This document shows positions 1 to 9,485 of a stretch of 64,000 nt of DNA, piece after piece. The DNA comes from Bordetella parapertussis. GTDB lineage: Bacteria; Pseudomonadota; Gammaproteobacteria; Burkholderiales; SG8-41. Position 1 is the stretch's first letter, and every line of letters begins with the position of its first letter. The stretch spans positions 1-64,000 of the forward strand of contig CAMATZ010000015.1 in NCBI GenBank assembly GCA_945861275.1, read 5' to 3'. A model generated the notes under the pieces. It saw nothing but the letters and a program-made list of their open reading frames with translations, was not told the origin of the DNA and made no database searches. Both the position numbers and the translations under genes were made by a program.

Positions 1-1
1 C

Positions 2-133
2 AACCGCCGTTTCTATCCATTCAACGCTTTCCGCTCCCTGCTTGGCATTGCTGGCGACGTGACTGCGCCGACCTATGCCGAACTTTATGCAAAAAAATCA
101 CGAGCCACTACAGGTAGTAGGCTTGGGCACTAA
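2..133 (+). pseudogene. C-terminal fragment of an unidentified protein, possibly a transposase
   Basis: An open frame enters from the left window edge and stops at TAA 131-133, giving 43 residues. It contains NAFRSLLGI followed by a PTYAELYA segment, which I loosely associate with the ends of some transposase/integrase proteins. The rest lies outside the window, so it may be an intact gene end rather than a relic. No inverted repeat or target duplication can be judged from this side. Confidence 0.25.
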
Positions 134-330
134 CCGGATAAGCACGGATCATACGTTGTGATCAGGTGCGTGTGCCAGACTGGAACCTATTGGTAAAATC
201 CTGTGCCCACGTCATCTCAGGCCAGTTTGCATGTTACCACGTTCAACCGCAGGCCGGCGCTTTCTGAAGGCTGGATGGTGTCCGCGTTTGACCGGCAATG
301 GCTGGAAATTATGGGTGTGCTTCTCATCTT
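134..330. other. Intergenic, nothing recognised
   Basis: About 200 bases between the left-edge fragment and the first full gene. I see no convincing open frame, tRNA, terminator with a T-run, or clear sigma-70 promoter pair. It ends in the AT-rich recurrent motif listed separately. Confidence 0.4.
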
Positions 331-350
331 AATAAAAACAAATGCTTGCG
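331..350 (+). repeat. Recurrent AT-rich 20-mer, copy A
   Basis: Reads AATAAAAACAAATGCTTGCG and matches the consensus seen at 48231 and 63971, with G for A inside the AAATACTT core. The substitution creates an ATG at 342 in frame with the Bug gene. That ATG may therefore be an accident of the repeat rather than the true start. Confidence 0.6.
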
Positions 351-371
351 ATTAGTTCCCATAGCCTGCGT

Positions 372-1343
372 ATGCTTCGCCATCTGTCGCTATTTTCCTT
401 TGCCGTCACGCACATATTATGCAGTGCAAGTGCCCCGGCCGCTGAAGCCTGGCCATCACGCCCGGTGCGTTTCGTGTTGTCGTTCGGCGCACCCGGCGGT
501 ACGCCGGATATCATTGCGCGGCGGATGGGCCCTAAACTCACCGAACTGTGGGGCAAGCAAGTGGTAGTTGATCCGCGCGCCGGAGCCGGTGGTGTACTCG
601 GCACTGACATTGCCGCGAAAGCGCTGCCCGATGGTTACACCATGGTGATGGTCAGTCCCGCACACGCAATCAATCCGTCGCTGCGCAAACTGCCGTACGA
701 CTCGGTGAAGGATTTCGAAGCCGTGACCAAACTCGCGGAAGTGCCCAACATATTGACGATTTATCCACCAGTCGGCGCGCGCAATGCGCAGGAACTCATG
801 GCGCTGGCGAAAGCGAAGCCCGGCGCCTATTCGTTTGGCTCGGCGGGCGTGGGTTCATCGCAGCATCTGGCGGGGGAACTGTTTCGCAAAATGGCTGGCA
901 TCAACATTCTGCACGTGCCGTACAAGGGAGGCGCCGCGGTCGTCATCGATCTGGTCGCCGGGCGCGTACACTTTACCTTCGGCTCGAATACATCTCTCCC
1001 GCACATACGTGCCGGACGACTGAAGGCACTTGCAGTGACCACGTTAAAGCGCTCACCGGCGATGCCGGATATTCCCACCATGCATGATTCCGGGTTTCCC
1101 GGATTCGAGGCCGCGGCGTGGTACGGCTTGCTGCTGCCCGCCCGCACGCCCGGTGCAATCGTCAACAAAATTCACCAGGATTTTTTCACAGTGCTGCAAC
1201 TGCCGGACATTCGCGAGGCTTTTTTGCCGGATACCATCGACGCGGCGCCTTCCGTCTCGCCCAAGGCATTTGCGGTGTTTCTCGCGGCCGAAACCGTCAA
1301 GTGGGGTGCGCTGGTGCGCGAGACCGGGGCGAAAGCGGATTAG
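372..1343 (+). CDS. Bug/TctC-family periplasmic solute-binding protein
   Basis: Extracytoplasmic binding protein of the tripartite tricarboxylate transporter (TctC, also called Bug) family. These bind small carboxylates or aromatics in the periplasm. From Met 372 the product is 323 residues with a signal peptide (MLRHLSLFSF, then a small-residue region ending PAAEA). Family signatures follow: WPSRPVRFVLSF near the mature N-terminus, VVDPRAGAGGVLGTD, KALPDGYTM, and HVPYKGGAA in the middle. The frame also opens at ATG 342, but that codon lies inside a recurrent repeat and neither start has a good Shine-Dalgarno. No tctA/tctB membrane genes are adjacent, as is usual for orphan Bug proteins. It is followed after 19 bases by an acyl-CoA synthetase, so the two may be co-transcribed. 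The ligand cannot be told from sequence. Confidence 0.9.
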   Translation: MLRHLSLFSFAVTHILCSASAPAAEAWPSRPVRFVLSFGAPGGTPDIIARRMGPKLTELWGKQVVVDPRAGAGGVLGTDIAAKALPDGYTMVMVSPAHAINPSLRKLPYDSVKDFEAVTKLAEVPNILTIYPPVGARNAQELMALAKAKPGAYSFGSAGVGSSQHLAGELFRKMAGINILHVPYKGGAAVVIDLVAGRVHFTFGSNTSLPHIRAGRLKALAVTTLKRSPAMPDIPTMHDSGFPGFEAAAWYGLLLPARTPGAIVNKIHQDFFTVLQLPDIREAFLPDTIDAAPSVSPKAFAVFLAAETVKWGALVRETGAKAD

Positions 1344-1362
1344 CGGGCATTGGGGGCAAGTT

Positions 1363-3450
1363 ATGACGCTCAACGCGCTATTCAATCCGCAATCCGTCGC
1401 CATCATCGGCGCCACGCAGGACGCGCGGCGCGCCGGCGGGCAGCCGCTGCATTCGCTCACGCACCTGGGCTATGCGGGTGAGGTGTTCGCGGTGAATCCG
1501 CGTTACACGGAAATCGACGGCCGGCCATGTTATGCCAGTGTAGAGGCACTGCCGCAGCGCTGCGATCTGGCGGTGATTGCGGTGCCTGCGGCGGAGGTGC
1601 CGAACACCATCGACGCCTGCGGGCGCAAGGGCATATCACACGCGGTTATTCTCAGCGCGGGGTTTCGCGAAATCGGCGAGCGCGGCGCGGCACTGGAGGC
1701 ACGCTTGCAGGCGGCGCTGAAAAATTCCGGCGTACGCGCCGTAGGGCCAAACTGCGTCGGCTTGATGAATCTGCGCAGCCGCGTGTTCGCGGGCTTTGGC
1801 GCGGCGTTTCGCAAAACCGATTGGCGTGGCGGGCCGGTGGCGATGATTTCGCAAAGCGGCGGATTCGCTTACTCGATCATGACCTTTTGCGATGAGGCGG
1901 GCATCGGCTTTGATCATATGGTTTCGACCGGTAACGAGAGCAGCCTCACTACGCTGGATTTCATCGAGTATTTTCTCGACGACGAGCCCACGCAGTTGAT
2001 CGCGGTGTATATGGAGGGTATCGCCGATGGCCGCCGGCTGCGCGCGCTGGGACAGCGTGCATTGGCAATCGGCAAGCCCATTGCGGTGTGGAAAGTCGGC
2101 AACACGCGTATGGGCAGCCGCGCGGCGGTTTCGCACACCGCCAATCTCACCGAGGACTACGACTACTATCGCGACGCTTTTCGCGAGGGCGGCTTTGTTG
2201 AAATACGCGAGATCTACGATTTGATCGACGCGGTGCGGGTGTTTCGCTCGCGCAAACGACCGCGCGGCAATCGCGTGGCGATAGTCACCACCTCCGGCGG
2301 CGCGGGGGTATTGCTCGCCGATGCCTGTGAGCACGCGCATCTCGCGCTGCCGGAATTGACCGCGCCCACACTCGTCGCTTTAAAACCGCTGTTGCCGGAT
2401 TTTGCATCGACCGCGAATCCGATTGATGTGACCGCCGCCATTGCGCAAAAAGAAACGGAATTCAGCGCCGCCACGCAGGCCGTGCTCGATGATGCCAATG
2501 TGGACATGCTGATTTTGCGCTCGTATCCAGGGCGTGATGCGCCGCTGTGGGCGCAACATCTGTCGGTAGCAGCGGCAGCGAGTGACAAACCGGTAATCAT
2601 CAGTCTTACCGGCACGCTGCGTGAATCATCGGCGTGGCTGCCGACCGTGGAAGCGGCGGGCGTGCCCTGCATAGAAGCGCCGAGCCGCGTGGTCTACGCG
2701 GCTTCGGTGTTGAACGACTTTACGCGCAAGTGCGAGCGTGCAAAATCGCCCGCGCTGGAGCCGCGTGTTATCGCCAGACAAGCGCTGCTGTTCAAACCAG
2801 TGGACGCATTGGACGAGGTACAAGCCAAAGCCTGCCTCGAGACGTACGGCATCGCCACGCCGCAACGCCAGTTTGTCGCGGCGGGCGAAGCAGACGCTTT
2901 ACAGACTTGCACGGTGCAATTTCCGGTGGTGCTGAAAGTGGTGAGTCCCGATCTGCCGCACAAAACCGAAGCCGGTGGTGTGCGTACTGGAATAACAAAT
3001 ATGCTTGAATTAAAACAAACCCTTGGCGATATGCGGCAGCGTGTCGGCAAGCTCCGACCGCAGGCACGCATACACGGCTGGCTGATCGAACAAATGGCGA
3101 CAGGTACGGAATTGATCATCGGCGCGCTGCACAATCCGTCATTCGGCCCGTTGCTGCTGGTGGGCATGGGCGGCGTGTATGCGGAACTGTTCAAGGATGT
3201 TGCGCGCCGCTACGCGCCGTTTGGCGTGGCGCAGGCGCGTGAACTCATCCTGACGCTCAAAGGGGCGCGCATGCTGCTCGGGTTTCGCGGCCAGCCGGCG
3301 TGCGATATGGATGCGCTGGCCGATGCGGTGAGCAAATTATCGTGGTTGATTGCCGATCACGCGGATGTGCTGCGCGAGGTTGAAATCAACCCGCTGATCG
3401 CGGGGAAGAGCGCAGCGGTCGCGGTTGATGCCGTGATGCGATGGGCGTGA
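1363..3450 (+). CDS. NDP-forming acyl-CoA synthetase (CoA-binding plus ATP-grasp)
   Basis: A 695-residue single-chain acyl-CoA synthetase (ADP/NDP-forming) of the type that makes a CoA thioester from a carboxylate and ATP. An N-terminal CoA-binding Rossmann domain (NPQSVAIIGAT near residues 8-18) is followed by a succinyl-CoA-ligase-like middle and a C-terminal ATP-grasp part (VVLKVVSPDLPHKTEAGGV). SHTANLTED holds the His expected to be phosphorylated. The frame is open further upstream to 1084, but that part overlaps the Bug gene. The start chosen at 1363 follows a GGGGGCAAG stretch and matches the usual family N-terminus. A paralogue lies at 33207-35333. Being next to a Bug protein suggests uptake then CoA activation of one substrate, which is inference. 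Confidence 0.88.
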   Translation: MTLNALFNPQSVAIIGATQDARRAGGQPLHSLTHLGYAGEVFAVNPRYTEIDGRPCYASVEALPQRCDLAVIAVPAAEVPNTIDACGRKGISHAVILSAGFREIGERGAALEARLQAALKNSGVRAVGPNCVGLMNLRSRVFAGFGAAFRKTDWRGGPVAMISQSGGFAYSIMTFCDEAGIGFDHMVSTGNESSLTTLDFIEYFLDDEPTQLIAVYMEGIADGRRLRALGQRALAIGKPIAVWKVGNTRMGSRAAVSHTANLTEDYDYYRDAFREGGFVEIREIYDLIDAVRVFRSRKRPRGNRVAIVTTSGGAGVLLADACEHAHLALPELTAPTLVALKPLLPDFASTANPIDVTAAIAQKETEFSAATQAVLDDANVDMLILRSYPGRDAPLWAQHLSVAAAASDKPVIISLTGTLRESSAWLPTVEAAGVPCIEAPSRVVYAASVLNDFTRKCERAKSPALEPRVIARQALLFKPVDALDEVQAKACLETYGIATPQRQFVAAGEADALQTCTVQFPVVLKVVSPDLPHKTEAGGVRTGITNMLELKQTLGDMRQRVGKLRPQARIHGWLIEQMATGTELIIGALHNPSFGPLLLVGMGGVYAELFKDVARRYAPFGVAQARELILTLKGARMLLGFRGQPACDMDALADAVSKLSWLIADHADVLREVEINPLIAGKSAAVAVDAVMRWA

Positions 3451-3477
3451 GCCTGGCGCAGCGGCATCACGCGCCGG

Positions 3478-3936
3478 TCACGAATAAAGCGCTTTATCCC
3501 GCAACTGTTCAGTCAGATGAATCACTCTTTGCGCCAGCACGGCTGCAACCCGGGTCATCAGCTCGACGCCCACCGCGGGATGCGCGTGACAATAGGCGAA
3601 TAATTTATCACCGTCGATGCGGATGAACTTGCAGATCTTTTTGCAGTGTACGTTGGCCGTGCGTTTGTTGCCAAGTATCCACGCGACTTCCCCCAGCATT
3701 TCGTTACCAATCGCATGAAGATTAAATTCCATTGCCGCCGGCAGCGGGGAGAACTTTGTTCCCACCGTGATTTCCCCATCCACCAGCAGCAAAAGATCCA
3801 GGTGCCGGCCATCGCCTTCGACGATAACCTGTGCGCCCACGCCAAAAACCATCAATTCCGAGAACGCTGCAATAGCCGTTACCGCCGGTTCCGCAATGCC
3901 GTGAAACAAAGCGGATCTGAGCATCATTTGCAACAT
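3478..3936 (-). CDS. Small cyclic-nucleotide-binding-domain protein
   Basis: A 152-residue protein that looks like a single cNMP-binding (Crp-type) beta-barrel. Features are AFSELMVFGVGAQVIVEGD, a VDGEITVG turn, and GEVAWILGNKRTANV, which corresponds to the phosphate-binding cassette in degenerate form. It has no helix-turn-helix, so it is unlikely to be a DNA-binding regulator, and no membrane segment. The start ATG at 3936 has a good Shine-Dalgarno (AAGGAGA). It converges with the upstream acyl-CoA synthetase. The R of the usual GE..RTA phosphate cassette is only partly kept, so nucleotide binding is uncertain. Confidence 0.75.
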   Translation of the reverse strand: MLQMMLRSALFHGIAEPAVTAIAAFSELMVFGVGAQVIVEGDGRHLDLLLLVDGEITVGTKFSPLPAAMEFNLHAIGNEMLGEVAWILGNKRTANVHCKKICKFIRIDGDKLFAYCHAHPAVGVELMTRVAAVLAQRVIHLTEQLRDKALYS

Positions 3937-4195
3937 AAAGTCTCCTTAATTAGCCACGGACAGGGGCGCACTGTCGATTTATTCCGCCCTAACCTGCAAC
4001 AGCGTATGCGCCGCCGCCTCATCGCTTAAACCAGTGGTTGTTTGCCGTTCACCTCGGCAAAATTTACGCTTCGACGAGGTGCGAGTCAATGCGCACAGCG
4101 CAAACAGCGGCGAGTCCCCGTCCACGGAACCGCTGTGAGGGGCGATTGCCAATATGACCGCGTCAAGTGGTGACACCCGCCCGCAACGGCATATT

Positions 4196-4798
4196 CTAAA
4201 TGACTTCGACGCCTTCGCGTTTGAGCATGCCCACCAGCATCATCAACGGCAAGCCTATCAATGCGGTGGGATCGTCGCTTTCGATTTTATGCAGCAGCGC
4301 CACACCGAGACTTTCGATTTTTGCGCTGCCGGCGCAATCGTAAGGCTGTTCCAGCCGCAGATAACGTTCGATTTGCGCGTCGCTCAGGTCCCGGAAAAGC
4401 GCGACCGTGGGCACCATTTCGAGGTGATGTCTGCCGCTGGCGGCGTCAAGCAAACATACAGCAGTATGAAACACCACGCGTTTTCCACGCACGACTTGCA
4501 GTTGCCGCAGCGCATTTTCGTGATTGCCGGGCTTGCCTAACGCCATGCTGAGTGCACCGGGGGGGCCGTTGAGTTCGGCGACTTGATCGGAGCCGATGAT
4601 CAGCGCCTGTGGATTTGCGGTTGCCACCGCTTGCGCTTTGGCCAGCGCCAGGCGCGATGCGGTGGCGGCGGGCGGCTCGCCGGCATGCGGCGTTTCGTCG
4701 ATGTCCGGCGCGATGCACATGAACGGCAGCCGCAGACGTTCGAGCAGGCTGCGGCGGTACACGGAGGACGAAGCCAGTATCAGTGGGCGTTCAGACAT
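4196..4798 (-). CDS. maf: Maf-like nucleotide pyrophosphatase (YceF type)
   Basis: A 200-residue Maf/YceF protein, a house-cleaning nucleoside triphosphate pyrophosphatase; the YceF subgroup acts on 7-methyl-GTP in E. coli. The N-terminus has the SSSVYRRSLLERL signature, followed by DIDETP, the acidic IIGSDQVA motif near residue 70 and KPGNHENA. It is transcribed away from yceD, as in E. coli, where yceF is also beside yceD-rpmF-plsX. The subfamily call rests on that gene context as well as on sequence. Confidence 0.92.
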   Translation of the reverse strand: MSERPLILASSSVYRRSLLERLRLPFMCIAPDIDETPHAGEPPAATASRLALAKAQAVATANPQALIIGSDQVAELNGPPGALSMALGKPGNHENALRQLQVVRGKRVVFHTAVCLLDAASGRHHLEMVPTVALFRDLSDAQIERYLRLEQPYDCAGSAKIESLGVALLHKIESDDPTALIGLPLMMLVGMLKREGVEVI

Positions 4799-4859
4799 GA
4801 TTTTAAGCTGCCGTATCCAGCTAAGTTATTGCTTTTTATAGGCTTTCTGTAAATTGGCT

Positions 4860-4888
4860 TTGACAACAGGCGGGCTAAATATTATCAT
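4860..4888 (+). promoter_or_regulatory. Strong sigma-70-type promoter for yceD-rpmF-fab genes
   Basis: TTGACA at 4860-4865 is separated by exactly 17 bases from TATCAT at 4883-4888. Predicted transcription would begin near 4895, only a few bases before ATG 4898 of yceD. This promoter probably serves the whole yceD to fabG run. Confidence 0.65.
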
Positions 4889-4897
4889 CGACCGTTT

Positions 4898-5467
4898 ATG
4901 TGCGCTGCGCCGACACAAGTAGCCCTCAACGACCAGGTAATTGATGGTCTGAAGTTTGTTGCGGAGAGGCAAACGCTGGCGGGCGCGGTTCCGGTCGCAG
5001 CGCTGCCACGACTGGCGGAAGGTTTGCACAGCAATAGCGGCAGTCTCGATTACCAGATTCGGGGTGATAGCGACCTTCAGGATCGCCCGTTGCTGCGATT
5101 GCGGGTGAGCGGGACGGTGCAGTTGCAGTGCCAGCGTTGTCTGGAAAGTTTTGAGCACGAAGTCGATATCGATACGGCGTTGCGGTTAGTGGCGGCGGAT
5201 GCGCTCGACGCCGAGCATGATGACAATCCAGACGCAGCGGATTGTATCGCGGCGAACAGCGAACTGGATGTTTCCGCATTGATCGAAGACGAAGTATTGC
5301 TGGACCTGCCGCCTTACCCCCGGCACGAAACAGGACTGTGCGCGGCGCGCTCGGGTAATTCGGGTAGTGCAGATGTGGCAGGTGTAGCGGATGTAGCGCA
5401 GGCAAAAATCATGGCTTTCAGCGCCTTGCAAGCGCTGAAACAAAAAGTGTATCCATCGAAGGAGTAG
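4898..5467 (+). CDS. yceD: YceD family protein (DUF177)
   Basis: A 189-residue YceD/DUF177 protein, implicated in large-subunit ribosomal RNA accumulation in bacteria and plants and nearly always encoded before rpmF. It shows [18 protein letters not shown] around residues 68-86, with the CxxC pair typical of the family, then an acidic central part and the [17 protein letters not shown] element. The C-terminal linker [17 protein letters not shown] is low in complexity. No Shine-Dalgarno precedes ATG 4898, and the promoter places the transcript start almost at the codon, so the message may be leaderless. rpmF follows after 4 bases. Confidence 0.9.
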   Translation: MCAAPTQVALNDQVIDGLKFVAERQTLAGAVPVAALPRLAEGLHSNSGSLDYQIRGDSDLQDRPLLRLRVSGTVQLQCQRCLESFEHEVDIDTALRLVAADALDAEHDDNPDAADCIAANSELDVSALIEDEVLLDLPPYPRHETGLCAARSGNSGSADVAGVADVAQAKIMAFSALQALKQKVYPSKE

Positions 5468-5471
5468 TGAA

Positions 5472-5651
5472 ATGGCTGTTCAGCAAAACAAGAAATCACC
5501 GTCCAAACGCGGCATGCACCGCGCGCACCATGCGTTGAGCGTGGCGCCGCTGGCGCTTGAGCCGACCACGGGCGAGGTGCATTTGCGCCACCACATCAGC
5601 CCCAACGGTTTTTACCGCGGCAAAAAAGTCGTCAAAGGCAAGGGCGACTAG
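5472..5651 (+). CDS. rpmF: 50S ribosomal protein L32
   Basis: A 59-residue protein beginning [20 protein letters not shown], the hallmark of bL32, and ending VVKGKGD. The C-terminal segment [18 protein letters not shown] matches the family. Start ATG 5472 follows GGAGTAGTGAA. It sits between yceD and plsX, the conserved bacterial order. The zinc-binding cysteines seen in some L32 proteins are absent, as is normal in proteobacteria. Confidence 0.96.
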   Translation: MAVQQNKKSPSKRGMHRAHHALSVAPLALEPTTGEVHLRHHISPNGFYRGKKVVKGKGD

Positions 5652-5727
5652 TTTTCGCCAGCGATAGCGGTTTGCCGTGCCGGCAGCGCGGGCAGGGCAT
5701 CACCAGTGTCGCGAGCGGTAATTTCGA

Positions 5728-6768
5728 ATGCGGGTCACCGTAGCTGTTGATTGTATGGGGGGCGACCACGGCCCGTCCGTGACCGTTCCCGCCGCGCTGG
5801 CTTTGTTGCGCGAAGACTTTGCTGCGGGCGTCATACTCGTAGGCCTGTCGGCCGACATCGACATTCAACTGCGGCGGGACAAATCAGCTTTCGGCGATCG
5901 GCTGGTGGTGCGTCACGCCGCCGAAGTTGTCGGCATGGACGAACCGCCGGCGGTGGCGATGCGCGGCAAAAAAGATTCATCCATGCGCGTGATGGCTGAT
6001 CTGGTGAAGTCCGGCGAAGCGCAGGCGGCGGTGAGCGCCGGCAACACCGGTGCACTGATGGCAATATCGCGCTACGTGCTCAAAACGCTGCCGGGCATCG
6101 ACCGGCCCGCGATAGCTTCGATCATGCCTACGCATAGCGGGCGTGTGTATGTGCTTGATCTCGGCGCGAATGTCGATTGTACGGCCGAGCATCTGCTGCA
6201 GTTCGGCATTATGGGTTCCGAGCTGGTGGCCTGCGTTGAGCACAAAACCGCGCCTACTGTCGGGCTGTTGAATATCGGCGAAGAAACCATCAAGGGCAAC
6301 GAAGTCGTCAAACGCGCCGCCGAGTTGTTGCGCGCCAGCGGCCTTAATTTCTACGGTAATGTTGAAGGCAATGACATTTTCAAAGGCACCACCGATGTGG
6401 TGGTGTGCGATGGCTTTGTGGGCAATGTCGCGCTGAAATCCGCTGAAGGCCTGGCACACCTGATGCGCACCTTTTTGCGTGAGGAATTCGACCGTAACCT
6501 ATGGACGCGGCTTGCCGCGGTGGTCGCCATGCCGGTATTGAACGCGTTCAAAAAGCGTGTCGATTACCGCAGTTATAATGGTGCAAGTCTGTTGGGGTTG
6601 CGCGGTATTGTGCTGAAAAGCCACGGCTCCGCGGACGTCTACGGTTTTGAATGTGCCTTAAAGCGCGCGGTGGAGGAAGTGCGCACTGGAATGCTCGCGC
6701 ATATTTCAGAGCGCATGGCGCATCTACATGTGCAGGCCACTGCGCAAAATAACGGAACCAGCGCTTGA
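5728..6768 (+). CDS. plsX: Phosphate acyltransferase PlsX
   Basis: A 346-residue PlsX, which converts acyl-ACP to acyl-phosphate for phospholipid synthesis. The N-terminus [12 protein letters not shown] is diagnostic, as are [10 protein letters not shown] near residue 107, VLDLGANVD, and [13 protein letters not shown] in the C-terminal half. Length matches the family. Its TGA overlaps the TTG start of fabH by four bases, indicating translational coupling. Confidence 0.96.
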   Translation: MRVTVAVDCMGGDHGPSVTVPAALALLREDFAAGVILVGLSADIDIQLRRDKSAFGDRLVVRHAAEVVGMDEPPAVAMRGKKDSSMRVMADLVKSGEAQAAVSAGNTGALMAISRYVLKTLPGIDRPAIASIMPTHSGRVYVLDLGANVDCTAEHLLQFGIMGSELVACVEHKTAPTVGLLNIGEETIKGNEVVKRAAELLRASGLNFYGNVEGNDIFKGTTDVVVCDGFVGNVALKSAEGLAHLMRTFLREEFDRNLWTRLAAVVAMPVLNAFKKRVDYRSYNGASLLGLRGIVLKSHGSADVYGFECALKRAVEEVRTGMLAHISERMAHLHVQATAQNNGTSA

Positions 6769-7727
6769 CCATTTATTCCAGCATTGCCGGTACCGGCAGC
6801 TACCTTCCGGCGAAGGTGCTGACCAACAAGGACCTCGAAGCCAGCGTTGAGACGTCGGACGAGTGGATATTCAGCCGCACCGGCATTCGCCAGCGGCACA
6901 TCGCGGCGGATAACGAATGCGCGAGTGATCTCGCACTGCACGCCAGTCTGCGCGCGCTCGAAGCCGCCGCGGTTGCCCCCGAAGATTTGAGTTTGATTAT
7001 CGTCGCCACCACCACGCCGGACATGGTATTTCCGAGCACGGCGTGTATATTGCAGGCGAAGCTGGGCGCAAAAAACTGTCCGGCCTTCGATGTGCAGGCA
7101 GTGTGCAGCGGCTTCGTCTATGCACTGACGATTGCGGATCATTTCATGCGCTGCGGGCAGTATCGCAATATTCTGGTGGTGGGCGCGGAAGTGTACTCGC
7201 GTATCATCGACTGGCAGGATCGTGCCACCTGCGTGTTGTTTGGCGATGGCGCGGGCGCGGTAGTGTTGAGACGCAGTGATGCACCGGGCATCTTGTCGTC
7301 ACATCTGCACGCGGATGGCAGCCACGCGCACATTTTGTCAACGCCGGGTTCACTCAGCGGCGGCAAGGTCAGCGGACGTCCTTTGCTGCAAATGGAAGGT
7401 AATGCTGTATTCAAATTCGCAGTACGTGTGCTGGGCGAAGTGGCCGCGGAGGCGCTGGCCGCAAATCACATGGACCAATCGCAGATCGACTGGCTGATTC
7501 CGCATCAGGCAAATATCCGCATCATTCAGGCTACCGCGAAAAAGCTCGGCTTGCCCATGGAAAAAGTTGTTACCACGGTGGATCTACACGCCAATACGTC
7601 GGCGGCGTCGGTGCCGCTGGCGCTGGATGTGGCGGTGCGCGACGGACGCATACGCCCCGGGCAGCATCTGCTGCTCGAAGGCGTGGGCGGCGGATTCACT
7701 TGGGGCGCTGTTCTTGTTAGAATGTAA
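6765..7727 (+). CDS. fabH: 3-oxoacyl-ACP synthase III (FabH)
   Basis: A 320-residue beta-ketoacyl-ACP synthase III that starts fatty-acid chains from acetyl-CoA and malonyl-ACP. The catalytic triad is visible: Cys114 in AVCSGF, His in IPHQAN near residue 246, and Asn in [22 protein letters not shown] is also characteristic. Translation starts at TTG 6765, overlapping the plsX stop as TTGA, which fits coupled translation. An antisense copy of the recurrent AT-rich motif straddles its stop codon. Confidence 0.96.
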   Translation: MTIYSSIAGTGSYLPAKVLTNKDLEASVETSDEWIFSRTGIRQRHIAADNECASDLALHASLRALEAAAVAPEDLSLIIVATTTPDMVFPSTACILQAKLGAKNCPAFDVQAVCSGFVYALTIADHFMRCGQYRNILVVGAEVYSRIIDWQDRATCVLFGDGAGAVVLRRSDAPGILSSHLHADGSHAHILSTPGSLSGGKVSGRPLLQMEGNAVFKFAVRVLGEVAAEALAANHMDQSQIDWLIPHQANIRIIQATAKKLGLPMEKVVTTVDLHANTSAASVPLALDVAVRDGRIRPGQHLLLEGVGGGFTWGAVLVRM

Positions 7728-7742
7728 GTATTTGATTTTATT
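7721..7742 (-). repeat. Recurrent AT-rich motif, copy B (antisense)
   Basis: On the minus strand it reads AATAAAATCAAATACTTACA plus TT, differing from the copy at 63971 at only a few positions. It includes the fabH stop codon and lies just before fabD. It does not point at any minus-strand gene. Confidence 0.45.
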
Positions 7743-7754
7743 GAATATTTAAAA

Positions 7755-8693
7755 ATGACACTAGCGCTGGTATTTCCCGGTCAAGGCTCGCAATCGGTGG
7801 CGATGATGCAGCCTTTTGCGCACGTGTCGGCCGTAACCGACACTTTCGCCGAGGCCTCGGAAGTTTTAGGTGTGGATTTGTGGAAGCTGGTCGCCGCAGG
7901 ACCTGCGGAGCAGTTGAACACCACCGTCAACACCCAGCCAGTCATGTTGACCGCGGGTTACGCCGTGTATCGGGCGTGGCAGGCGGCGGGCGCGCCTGCG
8001 CCGTCGATGGTGGCAGGACACAGCCTGGGCGAGTACACTGCACTGGTCGCTGCGGGCGTTATAGCGTTTAAGGACGCACTGCCGCTGGTGCGCTTTCGTG
8101 CACAGGCGATGCAACAGGCAGTGCCCATCGGCAGCGGCGCGATGGCCGCAATTCTGGGCCTTGACGACGAAGCGGTGCGCGCCGCATGTGCCGAGGCAGC
8201 GGATATTGCGCCGGGAGAGGTAGTCGAAGCGGTGAATTTCAACGCGCCGGGTCAGGTGGTAATTGCGGGCACTGGCGCCGCAGTTGAACGCGCCATGGCG
8301 GTATGCAAAGCCAGGGGCGCCAGGCGCGCGCTGGCGCTGCCGGTAAGCGCGCCGTTTCATTCGTCACTGTTAAAGCCCGCCGCCGAGCAACTGGCGGACT
8401 ACCTGAACGGTGTCACCTTCTATGCGCCGCAAATTCCCATGGTGAATAACGTGGATGTGGCCGTGGTGAACGATCCCGCCGCCATCAAAGCCGCGCTCGC
8501 ACAGCAGGCCTGCAACCCGGTGCGCTGGGTGGAAGTGATCAAGCACATGGCAGGCGCCGGTGTGACCCATGTGGCGGAGTGCGGTCCCGGCAAGGTGCTG
8601 GCGGGCATGACAGCACGCATCGAAAAAAGTCTGCAGGGTTTTGCGATTACCGATCCGGCGTCGTTGGCGCAAGCGATGGCGGCATTGAAATGA
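7755..8693 (+). CDS. fabD: Malonyl-CoA:ACP transacylase (FabD)
   Basis: A 312-residue acyltransferase that loads malonyl onto ACP. It starts LALVFPGQGSQ, has the nucleophile Ser90 in GHSLGEY, the QxxR-type substrate region around LVRFRAQAMQ, and the second catalytic His in SAPFHSSLL. There is no clear Shine-Dalgarno before ATG 7755; the upstream bases are AT-rich. Its stop overlaps fabG by ATGA. Confidence 0.96.
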   Translation: MTLALVFPGQGSQSVAMMQPFAHVSAVTDTFAEASEVLGVDLWKLVAAGPAEQLNTTVNTQPVMLTAGYAVYRAWQAAGAPAPSMVAGHSLGEYTALVAAGVIAFKDALPLVRFRAQAMQQAVPIGSGAMAAILGLDDEAVRAACAEAADIAPGEVVEAVNFNAPGQVVIAGTGAAVERAMAVCKARGARRALALPVSAPFHSSLLKPAAEQLADYLNGVTFYAPQIPMVNNVDVAVVNDPAAIKAALAQQACNPVRWVEVIKHMAGAGVTHVAECGPGKVLAGMTARIEKSLQGFAITDPASLAQAMAALK

Positions 8694-9442
8694 CAGCGAC
8701 AGTACTCAGTGGCAAAGTCGCGCTGGTCACCGGCGCCACACGCGGCATCGGCCGGGCTATTGCGCTTGAACTGGGCAAGGCCGGTGCAACCGTTATCGGC
8801 ACCGCCACCTCAGCGGCGGGCGCCGAGACGATTTCGCAGGCGCTCACCGAGGCCGGCGTCACGGGCACTGGCGTCACACTGAATGTCACCGACGCGGCGC
8901 AGATCGACGCCGTGCTGGCCGCGATCACCCAGCGCTTCGGCGACATTGCCATTCTGGTGAACAACGCCGGCATCACGCGCGACAACCTGCTCTTGCGGAT
9001 GAAGGAAGAGGAGTGGGATGACATCCTCACCACCGATCTCAAGGCGGTGTTCCGGCTGTCAAAGGCGGTGTTGCGGGGCATGATGAAAGCGCGCACGGGA
9101 CGTATTATCAACATCGGCTCGGTGGTGGGGGCAACCGGTAACGCGGGGCAGGCCAATTACGCGGCGGCCAAGGCCGGCATGATCGGTTTTTCCAAATCGC
9201 TGGCGCGCGAAATCGGCAGCCGCAATATCACCGTGAATTGTGTCGCGCCGGGGTTTATCGACACCGACATGACGCGCGCCTTGAGTGACGAACAACGCAA
9301 GGCGCTGCTGGGGCAAATTCCCCTGGGGCGCCTGGGGGAGGCCTCCGACGTGGCTGCCGCGGTGGTGTTTTTGGCCTCGCCCGGCGCGGCTTACATCACG
9401 GGTGCGACCCTGCACGTGAATGGCGGCATGCATATGGCGTAG
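8690..9442 (+). CDS. fabG: 3-oxoacyl-ACP reductase (FabG)
   Basis: A 250-residue short-chain dehydrogenase, the NADPH-dependent ketoacyl-ACP reductase of fatty-acid elongation. The nucleotide-binding TGATRGIG lies at residues 14-21, followed by NNAGITRDNLL, the catalytic Ser in NIGSVVG, and the YAAAK motif. The frame is open upstream to 8579, but the ATG at 8690 overlaps the fabD stop as ATGA and fits the family N-terminus. Confidence 0.96.
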   Translation: MTATVLSGKVALVTGATRGIGRAIALELGKAGATVIGTATSAAGAETISQALTEAGVTGTGVTLNVTDAAQIDAVLAAITQRFGDIAILVNNAGITRDNLLLRMKEEEWDDILTTDLKAVFRLSKAVLRGMMKARTGRIINIGSVVGATGNAGQANYAAAKAGMIGFSKSLAREIGSRNITVNCVAPGFIDTDMTRALSDEQRKALLGQIPLGRLGEASDVAAAVVFLASPGAAYITGATLHVNGGMHMA

Positions 9443-9485
9443 CTGCAGGGGTACGGAGAGAGTTAGAAACAATATCTTAAGCTAT

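Noticed and set aside
3979-4176. A 65-codon minus-strand open frame between the cNMP and maf genes
   Set aside because: No Shine-Dalgarno, no recognisable motif, Cys/Arg-rich; not supported as a gene.
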